From Sulfurimonadaceae bacterium (GTDB lineage Bacteria; Campylobacterota; Campylobacteria; Campylobacterales; Sulfurimonadaceae): DNA of 8,468 nucleotides. The stretch spans positions 1 to 8,468 of the forward strand of contig JAQUCZ010000030.1 of the NCBI GenBank assembly GCA_028685945.1, in the 5' to 3' direction. Below the pieces are notes generated by a model. The model searched no databases and was not told the origin of the DNA. It saw nothing but the letters and a program-made list of their open reading frames with translations. The stretch's first letter is position 1. Every line of letters begins with the position of its first letter. The position numbers and the translations under genes were made by a program. Positions 1 to 6,778 of the stretch are shown here, in pieces.

Positions 1-600
1 AGGACACACTTCGCCCGTTTTTGTGGCATGTTGCCATGCTTGGACTTGGCGGATAAATTCGTTGACGTTACGCCCTACCGAGTCGGCTTGAACCTCTTGA
101 GCGACACAGATACCGTCGGGATTAAACAAGAAGCGTCCGCGCAATGCAACGCCCTCTTCTTCGATTAAAACACCGAAAGCACGGCTTACTTCTTGGTTAC
201 CGTCTGCGCCCATCATAAGTTTAAGCCCTTTTAAAATAGGCTCCGTTTCGACAAAACGTTTGTGTGAGAATTTCGTATCGACCGATACTGCCAAAATCTC
301 TACGCCCAACGCTTGAAACTCGTCGTATTTTGCGTTCATTGCCGCGATCTCGGTCGGACATACGAAAGTAAAGTCTGCAGGATAGAAACAAATAACGCTC
401 CACTTCCCTTTGTAATCGCTTGATTTTACCGTCGTATAGTGACCTGTTGCCGCGTTGTACGCATCCATTTCAAATTCGGGCATCTCTCTTCTAACCATTG
501 TTCCTACCATTGCTTTGTTCTCCTGTTGTTGTGAAATTTCTTCGATGTTTCCATCGGACTTGACTGTTTTACGCGGTTTTACACCTGTAGCACATCCCAT
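1..600 (-). CDS. Typical 2-Cys peroxiredoxin (AhpC/Prx1 type), 3' end cut by window edge
   Basis: This thiol peroxidase should reduce H2O2 and organic hydroperoxides in the cytoplasm. The reading frame is open from the left edge for exactly 200 codons. The peroxidatic cysteine is Cys81 in DFTFVCPTE, the conserved active-site Arg aligns with Arg154 (LRGRFLFNPDG), and the resolving cysteine is Cys199 in GEVCP; only a few C-terminal residues (usually AGW or similar) are missing. In typical AhpC proteins the peroxidatic Cys lies near residue 46-50, so this frame has about 30 extra N-terminal residues when read from the ATG at 598-600. A second in-frame ATG at 508-510 (Met31) gives the family's normal length, and both ATGs have a good Shine-Dalgarno. 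The extension contains Cys3 (MGCATG) and is polar, with no signal-peptide character. I annotate the longer frame but consider 510 an equally likely or additional start. The enzyme family is certain; the start is not. Confidence 0.93.
   Translation of the reverse strand, partial: MGCATGVKPRKTVKSDGNIEEISQQQENKAMVGTMVRREMPEFEMDAYNAATGHYTTVKSSDYKGKWSVICFYPADFTFVCPTEIAAMNAKYDEFQALGVEILAVSVDTKFSHKRFVETEPILKGLKLMMGADGNQEVSRAFGVLIEEEGVALRGRFLFNPDGICVAQEVQADSVGRNVNEFIRQVQAWQHATKTGEVCP
520..524 (-). promoter_or_regulatory. Internal ribosome binding site for the shorter peroxiredoxin start
   Basis: The minus strand reads AGGAG here, nine bases before the ATG at 508-510. It lies inside the longer peroxiredoxin frame and would initiate at Met31, which gives a protein of the usual AhpC length. 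Confidence 0.5.
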
Positions 601-607
601 AATCTAA

Positions 608-613
608 CTCCTT
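608..613 (-). promoter_or_regulatory. Ribosome binding site for the longer peroxiredoxin start
   Basis: The minus strand reads AAGGAG, seven bases before the ATG at 598-600. It is a near-ideal Shine-Dalgarno, and it is the reason the longer frame cannot be dismissed. Confidence 0.6.
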
Positions 614-631
614 ATGTTTTAGGATGGCACC

Positions 632-660
632 ATTGTACATGAGAAAAATTACGATTTGAA
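632..660 (-). promoter_or_regulatory. Candidate sigma-70 promoter of the peroxiredoxin gene
   Basis: On the minus strand TACAAT (632-637) is preceded directly by TG and lies 17 bases from a weak -35-like TTCAAA (655-660). Transcription would start near 625, leaving a leader of about 25 nt that carries the Shine-Dalgarno at 608-613. The surrounding DNA is very AT-rich, as usual for Campylobacterota promoters. This is motif evidence only. Confidence 0.4.
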
Positions 661-693
661 TGAACTATATATATTAAAGCTTATATTTTAGAT

Positions 694-714
694 AATTATT
701 AGTTATTAATAATT
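694..714. promoter_or_regulatory. AT-only inverted repeat, possible operator upstream of the peroxiredoxin
   Basis: Perfect 8-bp arms AATTATTA (694-701) and TAATAATT (707-714) flank a 5-bp spacer. Nested inside are TAATTATTA (693-701) and the perfect 10-bp palindrome TTATTAATAA (703-712). It sits about 60 bp upstream of the proposed peroxiredoxin -10. Fur-family peroxide regulators such as PerR bind AT-rich palindromes, so an operator is conceivable. However, this DNA is almost all A and T, so chance symmetry is likely. A T-run (713-719) follows on the plus strand, but no plus-strand gene ends here, so a terminator is unlikely. Confidence 0.3.
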
Positions 715-743
715 TTTTTCTTTTAGGAGTAGTTATCATTTTG

Positions 744-798
744 CACATGCCATGCGTTGCAAAGATCGCACGGCATACGGAACACAGGCTTGGCATGT
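744..798. repeat. Long-range inverted repeat in the peroxiredoxin/diguanylate cyclase intergenic region
   Basis: ACATGCCA (745-752) and TGGCATGT (791-798) are perfect 8-bp complementary arms 38 bases apart. No U-tract follows on either strand, so it is not a classical intrinsic terminator. The arms share CACATGCC and TTGGCATG with the compact hairpin at 5059-5080. The remainder of 601-879 holds no convincing gene: the only long frame, 723-1079 on the minus strand, is an out-of-frame extension over the diguanylate cyclase. Confidence 0.35.
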
Positions 799-872
799 AG
801 ATTATGCAAGATAAAAAAATAGGAAATAAACGAAAAAAAAGAGCAAAAGACAAGAAGCGGTGCGGCGTCGAG

Positions 873-888
873 AAGGGGTTTACCCCTT
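873..888 (-). terminator. Perfect hairpin overlapping the stop codon of the diguanylate cyclase
   Basis: AAGGGG (873-878) and CCCCTT (883-888) form a perfect 6-bp stem with a 4-base loop; the stop codon TAA (880-882) lies mostly in the loop. On the transcribed minus strand there is no immediate U-run; an 8-T tract occurs about 33 bases later (833-840) and a 7-T tract at 813-819. It may be a decayed or non-canonical terminator or a 3' end stabiliser. Confidence 0.35.
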
Positions 889-2265
889 ACACTCAAAAAG
901 TGCTTTTTCGACGCGGTTGCGCCCGTTTGCTTTTGCGGCGTAGAGTGCTTTGTCGGCTTTGTGAAAAAGGGTTGCTTTGTCGTCGTGATCGTCAAGCTGG
1001 ACAACGCCGAAACTCGCGGTGATGGTCTCTTTGTAGCTAAACATATGTTCGGCGATAATTTCGCGAAGTTTTTTGGCAAAGGTGTATGCCCCCTCCAGCG
1101 GCGTATTAGGCAGCAAGATCACAAACTCTTCGCCGCCCCAACGTGCGAAGATGTCGCTTGCTTTGATGTTTTGCGATATCAGCGAAGCGATCTCGATAAG
1201 AATATTGTCCCCCGCTTGGTGCCCGAAAGTGTCGTTGATCTCTTTAAAAAAGTCGATATCAAAAAGCATAAGGCTCAGCGGCAAACGATTACTTTTTGCG
1301 TATTTGATCTCTTCGCTAAACATATTCTCGAAACTGTCGCGGTTATGGATCCCCGTGAGGTTATCGCGGTTGGCTTTTTCCTCAAGCGTATGGGTCATCG
1401 AGTAGAGTTCGTCCACCTTGCTTTTCATCGCCTTGTTGATATTGCGAAGCTGCTCTTTTGTCTCTTCGAGTTCGGTTATATCGTGGCGGATCGCTATATA
1501 TTCGGTCACGTCGCCGTCTACGTCGAGGATGGGGATAACGGTGGTATCGACGATATACTGCCCCCCGTCTTTTTTCATGTTTTTTACCACCCCATGCCAG
1601 CTTTTTTTGGTTTTGATGGTATCCCAAAGCTCTTTAAACGCTTCGCGGCTCATGTCGGGATGACGGATGATATTATGGGGTTTGCCGATAAGTTCGTCTT
1701 TGGTATAGCCCGAAATCTCGCAAAACTTTTCATTGACGTAAGTGATGATCCCTTTGGGGTTGGTTTTAGAGACGATGTTGCTTAGATCGACCGCTTTTTT
1801 GTACTCGTTGAGAAGGTTGGTGTTTTCGCTTTTATAATCCGTTTTCCCTTCGCGCATCGCCTCGAAAGTACCTATAAGATCGTTTGCCATCTCTAGCGTA
1901 AGCGATTCGATCTCCTCTTGAAGCGCGAACGAGAGGTTGCCGTTTTCAAAAATAATTCGCTCGATGGCGGTTTTTAATCGTGCAAGAAGTGTATAAAGCT
2001 CGTGCGTAGCGATATTGTAATTGCGCAGAAGTTCCAAAAACTGCAGCTTTACGTGACATTCGGAAATAGTAGAATCCCATTGGATCACGCTGATGTAGCA
2101 GTCGCAAAACTCGTAAAGAATATGGCTGTTTTTATCGATCACGGGCAAAGAGTGTTTGTGTAAAATATGTTGTACTTCGTTTTTGTTAAGCCATCGTTTG
2201 ATGATCTCGTTTCTGTGTACGCGTAAAAAATGGGAAAACTCTTTGGTATCTAAAATGCGTATCAT
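880..2265 (-). CDS. Diguanylate cyclase with Aer-type PAS sensor domain (PAS-GGDEF)
   Basis: A 461-residue cytoplasmic protein expected to make c-di-GMP from two GTP. Residues about 1-150 are helical, without membrane segments, and loosely recall RsbR-type N-terminal sensory domains (HFLRVHRNEIIKRWL); this is a weak resemblance. Residues about 157-265 are a PAS domain. Its HNIIRHPDM (197-205) and SWHGVVKN (222-229) closely match the E. coli Aer FAD-binding PAS (HNMVRHPDM, PWSGIVKN), so redox or oxygen sensing is inferred. A helical linker (about 262-298) leads to the GGDEF domain (about 300-455) with DNLTGIHNR, FDIDFFKEIND, the active-site GGEEF (377-381) and the C-terminal GRNRV. The position of the inhibitory RxxD site reads KASD (368-371), so product inhibition may be lost. 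The ATG at 2263-2265 has a modest GAG-type Shine-Dalgarno. The gene is transcribed alone, divergently from valS. Confidence 0.93.
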   Translation of the reverse strand: MIRILDTKEFSHFLRVHRNEIIKRWLNKNEVQHILHKHSLPVIDKNSHILYEFCDCYISVIQWDSTISECHVKLQFLELLRNYNIATHELYTLLARLKTAIERIIFENGNLSFALQEEIESLTLEMANDLIGTFEAMREGKTDYKSENTNLLNEYKKAVDLSNIVSKTNPKGIITYVNEKFCEISGYTKDELIGKPHNIIRHPDMSREAFKELWDTIKTKKSWHGVVKNMKKDGGQYIVDTTVIPILDVDGDVTEYIAIRHDITELEETKEQLRNINKAMKSKVDELYSMTHTLEEKANRDNLTGIHNRDSFENMFSEEIKYAKSNRLPLSLMLFDIDFFKEINDTFGHQAGDNILIEIASLISQNIKASDIFARWGGEEFVILLPNTPLEGAYTFAKKLREIIAEHMFSYKETITASFGVVQLDDHDDKATLFHKADKALYAAKANGRNRVEKALFECKG

Positions 2266-2423
2266 TTCAAGCTCTTTTTTTAAAAAATATAAATGGGATG
2301 TATGATACTCTCTTTTGGATTAAACTATCATGATGCAAAGAGGCAAAAACCCTCTAAGCAAACCATCACCGCAGTTTGGATATAATCGCGAAATTTTTAA
2401 ACTCCACACTATCAAGGGTACCT
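2266..2423. other. Divergent intergenic region between the diguanylate cyclase and valS
   Basis: This 158-bp AT-rich stretch carries the promoters of both flanking genes. For the minus-strand gene the DNA around 2281-2294 (TTTATATT on that strand) is the only plausible -10 and is weak. Arms ATGATA (2302-2307) and TATCAT (2326-2331) form a short inverted repeat with an 18-bp spacer, and AGAGG/CCTCT (2339-2343, 2351-2355) could form a small hairpin upstream of the valS promoter. No tRNA-like T-box leader or other riboswitch is apparent, and the valS leader would be too short for one. Confidence 0.45.
2376..2386 (+). promoter_or_regulatory. valS promoter (-10 element)
   Basis: TTTGGATATAAT contains a consensus TATAAT at 2381-2386 with the upstream TTTGG typical of epsilonproteobacterial sigma-70 promoters, which usually lack a clear -35. 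A start near 2393 leaves a leader of about 30 nt before the ATG at 2424. Because this motif lies between the TTG at 2376 and the ATG at 2424, it also argues against the longer TTG-initiated valS frame. Confidence 0.65.
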
Positions 2424-5048
2424 ATGTCAAACAGCTACGAACCGCAGCAAGTAGAGAACAACTTTTATAAAATTTGGGAAGAGCGAGGCTATTTCGAGAC
2501 CGACGGAAACAAAACAATCCAAGAAGAGGGGAAAAACTTCGCCATTATGATGCCCCCGCCAAACGTCACGGGAAGCCTTCATATAGGGCATGCGCTCACC
2601 TTCACCCTCCAAGATATCATCACCCGCTACAAACGTATGGACGGCTACAAAACCCTTTGGCAGCCCGGAACCGACCACGCGGGGATCGCGACCCAAAACG
2701 TCGTCGAAAAACAGCTTCTAGCCGAGGGAACGACCAAAGAGGAGCTAGGACGCGAGAAGTTTTTGGAACGCGCATGGAAATGGAAAGAGCTCTCCGCAGG
2801 CACCATGACCAATCAGCTTCGCAAAATGGGGGTTTCTCCCGCATGGAAGCGTGAGCGTTTTACGATGGATGAGGGGCTGCAAAAGTCGGTCAAAGAGGCG
2901 TTCGTGCATCTGTATAACCAAGGGCTAATCGTGCGCGGCAACTATATGGTCAACTGGTGTACGCACGACGGCGCGCTCAGCGATATCGAAGTGGAGCACG
3001 AAGAGCACGACGGCAAGTTCTACCATATTCGCTACCCTTTCGCAGACGGTAGCGGAGAGGTAGAGGTAGCAACCACAAGACCCGAAACCTATTTCGGCGA
3101 TACGGCGGTGATGGTACACCCCGAAGATGCACGCTACAAACACCTCATCGGCAAAAAAGTAAAACTCCCGCTTACTGATCGCGAAGTTACCATTATCGCC
3201 GACGAGCACGTAGATATGGAGTTTGGAACGGGTGTTGTAAAGGTAACCCCCGCACACGACACCAACGACTACGAAGTGGGCAAACGCCACGATCTGGAGT
3301 TTATCACGGTGTTTGACGAAAAAGGAATATTGAACGACTATGCAGGGGAGTTTAAAGGGCTAGAGCGCCTCCAAGCGCGCGACGTGATCGTAAAACGCCT
3401 TGACGAAGAGGGTTTCATCGTTAAAATCGAGGAACACAAACACCAAGTAGGACACTGCTACCGTTGTAAAAACATCGTAGAGCCTTACATCTCCAAACAA
3501 TGGTTCGTCAGAAGCGAAGTAGCCAAAAAATCGATCGAGAAAACAAACGCGGGGGAAGCGAAATTCTTCCCGCCGCACTGGATCAACTCTTACAACTCAT
3601 GGATGGGCGATCTGCGCGACTGGTGTATATCGCGCCAGCTTTGGTGGGGGCATCAGATTCCCGTATTTTACTGCGGTGACTGCGACCACGAATGGGCAAG
3701 CCTCAAAGATGCCGAACACGAGTGTCCTAAGTGTGCTTCCAAAAATATCTCGCAAGACCCCGACGTACTCGATACATGGTTCTCTTCGGCGCTTTGGCCG
3801 TTTTCGACGCTTGGATGGGGCAACGGCGATGTTGCGATGGATCAGCTTTACAAGTCCGACGATCTTAAAGAGTTCTACCCCAACTCGCTCCTTATTACGG
3901 GGTTTGACATCCTTTTCTTCTGGGTTGCACGTATGATGATGATGGGGGAGAGTTTTATGGGGCAGTTGCCGTTTAACCATATCTATCTCCACGCGCTCGT
4001 TCGCGACGAACACGGAAACAAAATGTCCAAATCGCGCGGCAACGTGATCGACCCGCTCGATATGATCGAAAAATACAGCGCCGATATATTACGTTTTACC
4101 CTTGCCATTTCCGCGGCACAGGGGCGCGATATCCGTATGAGCCAAGAGAAACTAGAACTCAACCGCAACTTCACCAACAAACTCTACAATGCGGCGAAAT
4201 TCTTGCAGATGAACGTGGCTACATTCCCTGATCTAAGCGGTTTCTGCGTTGAGACGGAACTTGGACGCTACATGATGTCGCGCTTAAACCTCGCTACCAA
4301 AGAGGTGCGCGCCTATATGGACGAATACCGATTCAACGACGCGGCAACGGTGCTATATCGCTTCTTGTGGAACGAGTTCTGCGACTGGGGGATCGAGCTG
4401 AGCAAAGCGGACAAAACGGCGATCGTAGAGCTTGGCGCGGTATTTAAAGAGGCTATGAAGCTGCTCCATCCGTTTATGCCGTTTATCACCGAGTATCTTT
4501 ACCACGAACTCAGCGGCACGAAGCTTGAAGATAGCGAATCGATCATGGTCAAAAAATACCCTTTCAAAACCAAAAAACGGGAGAAAGAGGAGCAAAAATT
4601 CGAGATCATCATGGATGCGATCGTCTCGATCCGCCGTGCCAAAGTGCTTGTCGATCTGGCAAACCAAAAGATAGAAAAAGCGTTTGTCAAAGTAGAGGGG
4701 CTTAGCGATGCAGACAAAGAGATGATGATCCCCTTCATCGCAAAACTCGCTAAAGTAGACGAAGTGCTCTTCACAGACGAAAAAATCGCCAATGCGGTAA
4801 GCGATATCTCCGATAGATGCGAAACGTTTATCCCTACCGAGAGCATTGATCTTGCACCTATTATAGGGCGTTTAAACAAACAAGCGGAAAAACTCGACAA
4901 AGAGATCGCGAAAATCGGCGGGATGTTGGGCAATGAAAAATTCGTAGCCAACGCGCCCGAAGATGTTTTGGCTAAAAACCGCGAACTCTTAGCCGATGCG
5001 CAAGAGAAAAAAGCAAAAGTTCTCGAACAGCTCGAATCGCTGCAATAG
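2424..5048 (+). CDS. valS: Valyl-tRNA synthetase
   Basis: An 874-residue class I aminoacyl-tRNA synthetase that charges tRNA-Val, complete and of normal bacterial length. In order it shows the HIGH signature in PPPNVTGSLHIGHA (HIGH at residues 53-56), the CP1 editing insertion with TTRPETYFGDTAV (about 217-229) and GTGVVKVTPAHDTNDYEVG (about 268-286), zinc-knuckle pairs CYRC (345/348), CGDC (417/420) and CPKC (434/437), ISRQLWWGHQIPVF, DVLDTWFSS, and KMSKSRGNV (KMSKS at 533-537). An anticodon-binding helical domain and a C-terminal coiled-coil tRNA-binding arm (about 811-874) follow. The ATG at 2424 is chosen because AAGGG lies five bases upstream and it gives the usual N-terminus (MSNSYEPQQVE); the frame extends to a TTG at 2376, but that overlaps the promoter. 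It is monocistronic, flanked by a divergent and a convergent gene. No anomalies seen. Confidence 0.98.
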   Translation: MSNSYEPQQVENNFYKIWEERGYFETDGNKTIQEEGKNFAIMMPPPNVTGSLHIGHALTFTLQDIITRYKRMDGYKTLWQPGTDHAGIATQNVVEKQLLAEGTTKEELGREKFLERAWKWKELSAGTMTNQLRKMGVSPAWKRERFTMDEGLQKSVKEAFVHLYNQGLIVRGNYMVNWCTHDGALSDIEVEHEEHDGKFYHIRYPFADGSGEVEVATTRPETYFGDTAVMVHPEDARYKHLIGKKVKLPLTDREVTIIADEHVDMEFGTGVVKVTPAHDTNDYEVGKRHDLEFITVFDEKGILNDYAGEFKGLERLQARDVIVKRLDEEGFIVKIEEHKHQVGHCYRCKNIVEPYISKQWFVRSEVAKKSIEKTNAGEAKFFPPHWINSYNSWMGDLRDWCISRQLWWGHQIPVFYCGDCDHEWASLKDAEHECPKCASKNISQDPDVLDTWFSSALWPFSTLGWGNGDVAMDQLYKSDDLKEFYPNSLLITGFDILFFWVARMMMMGESFMGQLPFNHIYLHALVRDEHGNKMSKSRGNVIDPLDMIEKYSADILRFTLAISAAQGRDIRMSQEKLELNRNFTNKLYNAAKFLQMNVATFPDLSGFCVETELGRYMMSRLNLATKEVRAYMDEYRFNDAATVLYRFLWNEFCDWGIELSKADKTAIVELGAVFKEAMKLLHPFMPFITEYLYHELSGTKLEDSESIMVKKYPFKTKKREKEEQKFEIIMDAIVSIRRAKVLVDLANQKIEKAFVKVEGLSDADKEMMIPFIAKLAKVDEVLFTDEKIANAVSDISDRCETFIPTESIDLAPIIGRLNKQAEKLDKEIAKIGGMLGNEKFVANAPEDVLAKNRELLADAQEKKAKVLEQLESLQ

Positions 5049-5058
5049 CGGCTTTTGA

Positions 5059-5080
5059 GCCACATGCCTTGGCATGCGGC
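5059..5080. terminator. Hairpin between convergent valS and EAL gene, probable bidirectional transcription barrier
   Basis: A 22-base hairpin, GCC-A-CATGCC / GGCATG-C-GGC, pairs nine positions with one A-C mismatch and a two-base TT apex (functionally a 4-base loop). It fills most of the 32-bp gap between the valS stop (5046-5048) and the stop codon of the opposing gene (5081-5083). Neither side has a proper U-tract, so the call rests on stem strength and position. A smaller stem GGCT/AGCC (5050-5053, 5057-5060) precedes and partly overlaps it. Confidence 0.5.
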
Positions 5081-6766
5081 TTACTCGTGCAACTCTTTTT
5101 TGGGTTGCGATATAAAATACCCTTGCGAATAATCAATCCCCAACGCCCTCACCGCTTCGTGTACCTCTTGCGAATGGACGTACTCCGCGATCACTTTAAT
5201 GTTGCTTCTATGGGAGATAAATACGATCGCTTCGGTGATAATGCGGCTTTTCTCATCCTCTATAATATCTTTGATAAAAGCGCCGTCGATTTTTAGATAA
5301 TCGGGGCTAAACTCCAAAAGACGAGAAAAGTTGGAGCTTTGGCTTCCGAAATCATCGATCGCAATTTTAAATCCCCGTTCGCGCAGTCCGTAGAGCTGCC
5401 GGATAATATTATGCTCGCTCAGGGTCGTGATATCCTCTAAAATTTCCAAAACCACCTGTTCGGGCTTAATGTTGTGGCGCGCGATATTACGCATCAAAAA
5501 CTCTTCCAGATAATCCATATACAAGTCTTCACTAGTTATGTTGATCGCAAATTCAAAATCGGAATTTGCAAACTTCTCGCAGCTTTGCTGGATCATCGTG
5601 CGGGTGATAATAGGAAGCATCCCCGTCACGCGCGCCGCTTCCATAAAACGGATGGGGGCAATGAGGTCGTCGTCGTCTTCGATGCGCACCAAACACTCGT
5701 ATTTGTCGATCTTATTTGTTTTGTTGTTAAAAATCGGCTGGAAATAGGGGAAAAGTTTCCCTTCCGAAATCGATTCTTTGATTTTATGGATCCAGTAAAT
5801 ATTATTTTTTTGTTTTAAAAGATAGGTCGAATCGGTATCGAAAAATTTATACCCGCCCCTGTTGTGCTCGCGAAGTTCCAAAAGCGCGATCTTCGCTTCG
5901 TGCAGCAATTTCACCCCATTCCCGCAAGAGATACCGATACTAAAAGAGATACGCACCTCGATCCCCTCCTCCAAGGCGATCTCGCTTTCGTTGAAAAAAT
6001 ATTCGATCGAATCAAGAAGTTCGGTAAGTTTCTCTTTACTAATCTGCTCCTCTATAACGATAACAAATTCGTCCGAATTAAGCCGAAAAAGCTTGGCATG
6101 TGAGGGAACGACCATCTTTAAAAGGCGTGCCGCTTCGCGCAGAACGTTGTCCCCCAATTCAAAGCCGTACGCATCGTTAATGTTGCGAAAATGATCGATA
6201 TTAAGCAGCACGACATACGCATGGGGCGCTTTTGCCAAGAGATCACTCAATGCAAAGTGGTTACACAGATCGGTGAGCTTATCGTGGTAGCTGTCGTAAA
6301 GAAACTGCTTTGATTTCTCTTCGATGATTCTGTTGAGCTCTGCATCGTTTTTCTCAAGCTGTTCTTGAATCTTGTTGTGTTTGCACACCTCAAAGAGAGT
6401 ATTGATAATATTCTGACGGATAAAAGGGAGAAAAATATACCCGTTGATCCCCATCTTGATGGAGTTTTTAAGCTGTCTGGCATCATCTTCGTCGACAATA
6501 ACGATAAGAGACTGATCTTTATGAAGAAAACGGATCTCTTTTATGATGTCAAAACCGTTTGTAACACTCATAAGATTAACGATCACGATAGCGTAATTAT
6601 TTTTTTGGTACGCTTTAAAAACCTCTTGCAAATTGGTAGCCACATCGACGTGCGCATGCAACTCCCTGAGTAAAAAATAGATCTCGTCTTTCAAATTTGC
6701 GTCATTTTCTACATACAAAACCTGTACGTCTTGAAGTTGAGCGCTATTTTCATACATACTTCGCAT
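5081..6766 (-). CDS. c-di-GMP phosphodiesterase: pseudo-receiver, degenerate GGDEF, EAL
   Basis: A 561-residue soluble protein predicted to hydrolyse c-di-GMP to pGpG. Residues 13-125 have a CheY-like receiver layout (VQVLYVENDA at the start), but the phospho-acceptor Asp is Asn64 (VNLMSVTNG), the acidic pocket is changed (E20-N21-D22), and the conserved Lys of KPF is Leu113 (LPF), so it cannot be phosphorylated in the usual way. A helical linker leads to a GGDEF fold (about 158-315) whose signature is NSDEF (230-234): inactive as a cyclase, possibly a GTP-sensing regulator. The EAL domain (about 335-557) keeps the expected catalytic set: E357 (motif reads ECL), N409, E441, E444, D471-D472, K492, E528 and Q548. 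No membrane segment or HAMP is seen. The ATG at 6764-6766 has AAAGAG five bases upstream; Met4 is an alternative. It lies 12 bp after the transglutaminase-like gene, surely co-transcribed. Confidence 0.92.
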   Translation of the reverse strand: MRSMYENSAQLQDVQVLYVENDANLKDEIYFLLRELHAHVDVATNLQEVFKAYQKNNYAIVIVNLMSVTNGFDIIKEIRFLHKDQSLIVIVDEDDARQLKNSIKMGINGYIFLPFIRQNIINTLFEVCKHNKIQEQLEKNDAELNRIIEEKSKQFLYDSYHDKLTDLCNHFALSDLLAKAPHAYVVLLNIDHFRNINDAYGFELGDNVLREAARLLKMVVPSHAKLFRLNSDEFVIVIEEQISKEKLTELLDSIEYFFNESEIALEEGIEVRISFSIGISCGNGVKLLHEAKIALLELREHNRGGYKFFDTDSTYLLKQKNNIYWIHKIKESISEGKLFPYFQPIFNNKTNKIDKYECLVRIEDDDDLIAPIRFMEAARVTGMLPIITRTMIQQSCEKFANSDFEFAINITSEDLYMDYLEEFLMRNIARHNIKPEQVVLEILEDITTLSEHNIIRQLYGLRERGFKIAIDDFGSQSSNFSRLLEFSPDYLKIDGAFIKDIIEDEKSRIITEAIVFISHRSNIKVIAEYVHSQEVHEAVRALGIDYSQGYFISQPKKELHE

Positions 6767-6778
6767 TTGGTCTCTTTA

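Noticed and set aside
723..879. A possible small minus-strand protein with CDLC near its end
   Set aside because: It is the tail of an out-of-frame reading over the diguanylate cyclase end, with no Shine-Dalgarno or separate start that would support a gene.
961..1785. A 274-codon plus-strand open frame opposite the diguanylate cyclase
   Set aside because: It mirrors the codon structure of a clearly identified PAS-GGDEF gene and shows no recognisable domain; long antisense frames are common opposite such genes.
2376..2423. A 16-residue N-terminal extension of valS from a TTG
   Set aside because: The TTG lies within the -10 promoter motif, while the ATG at 2424 has AAGGG upstream and gives the usual ValRS N-terminus.
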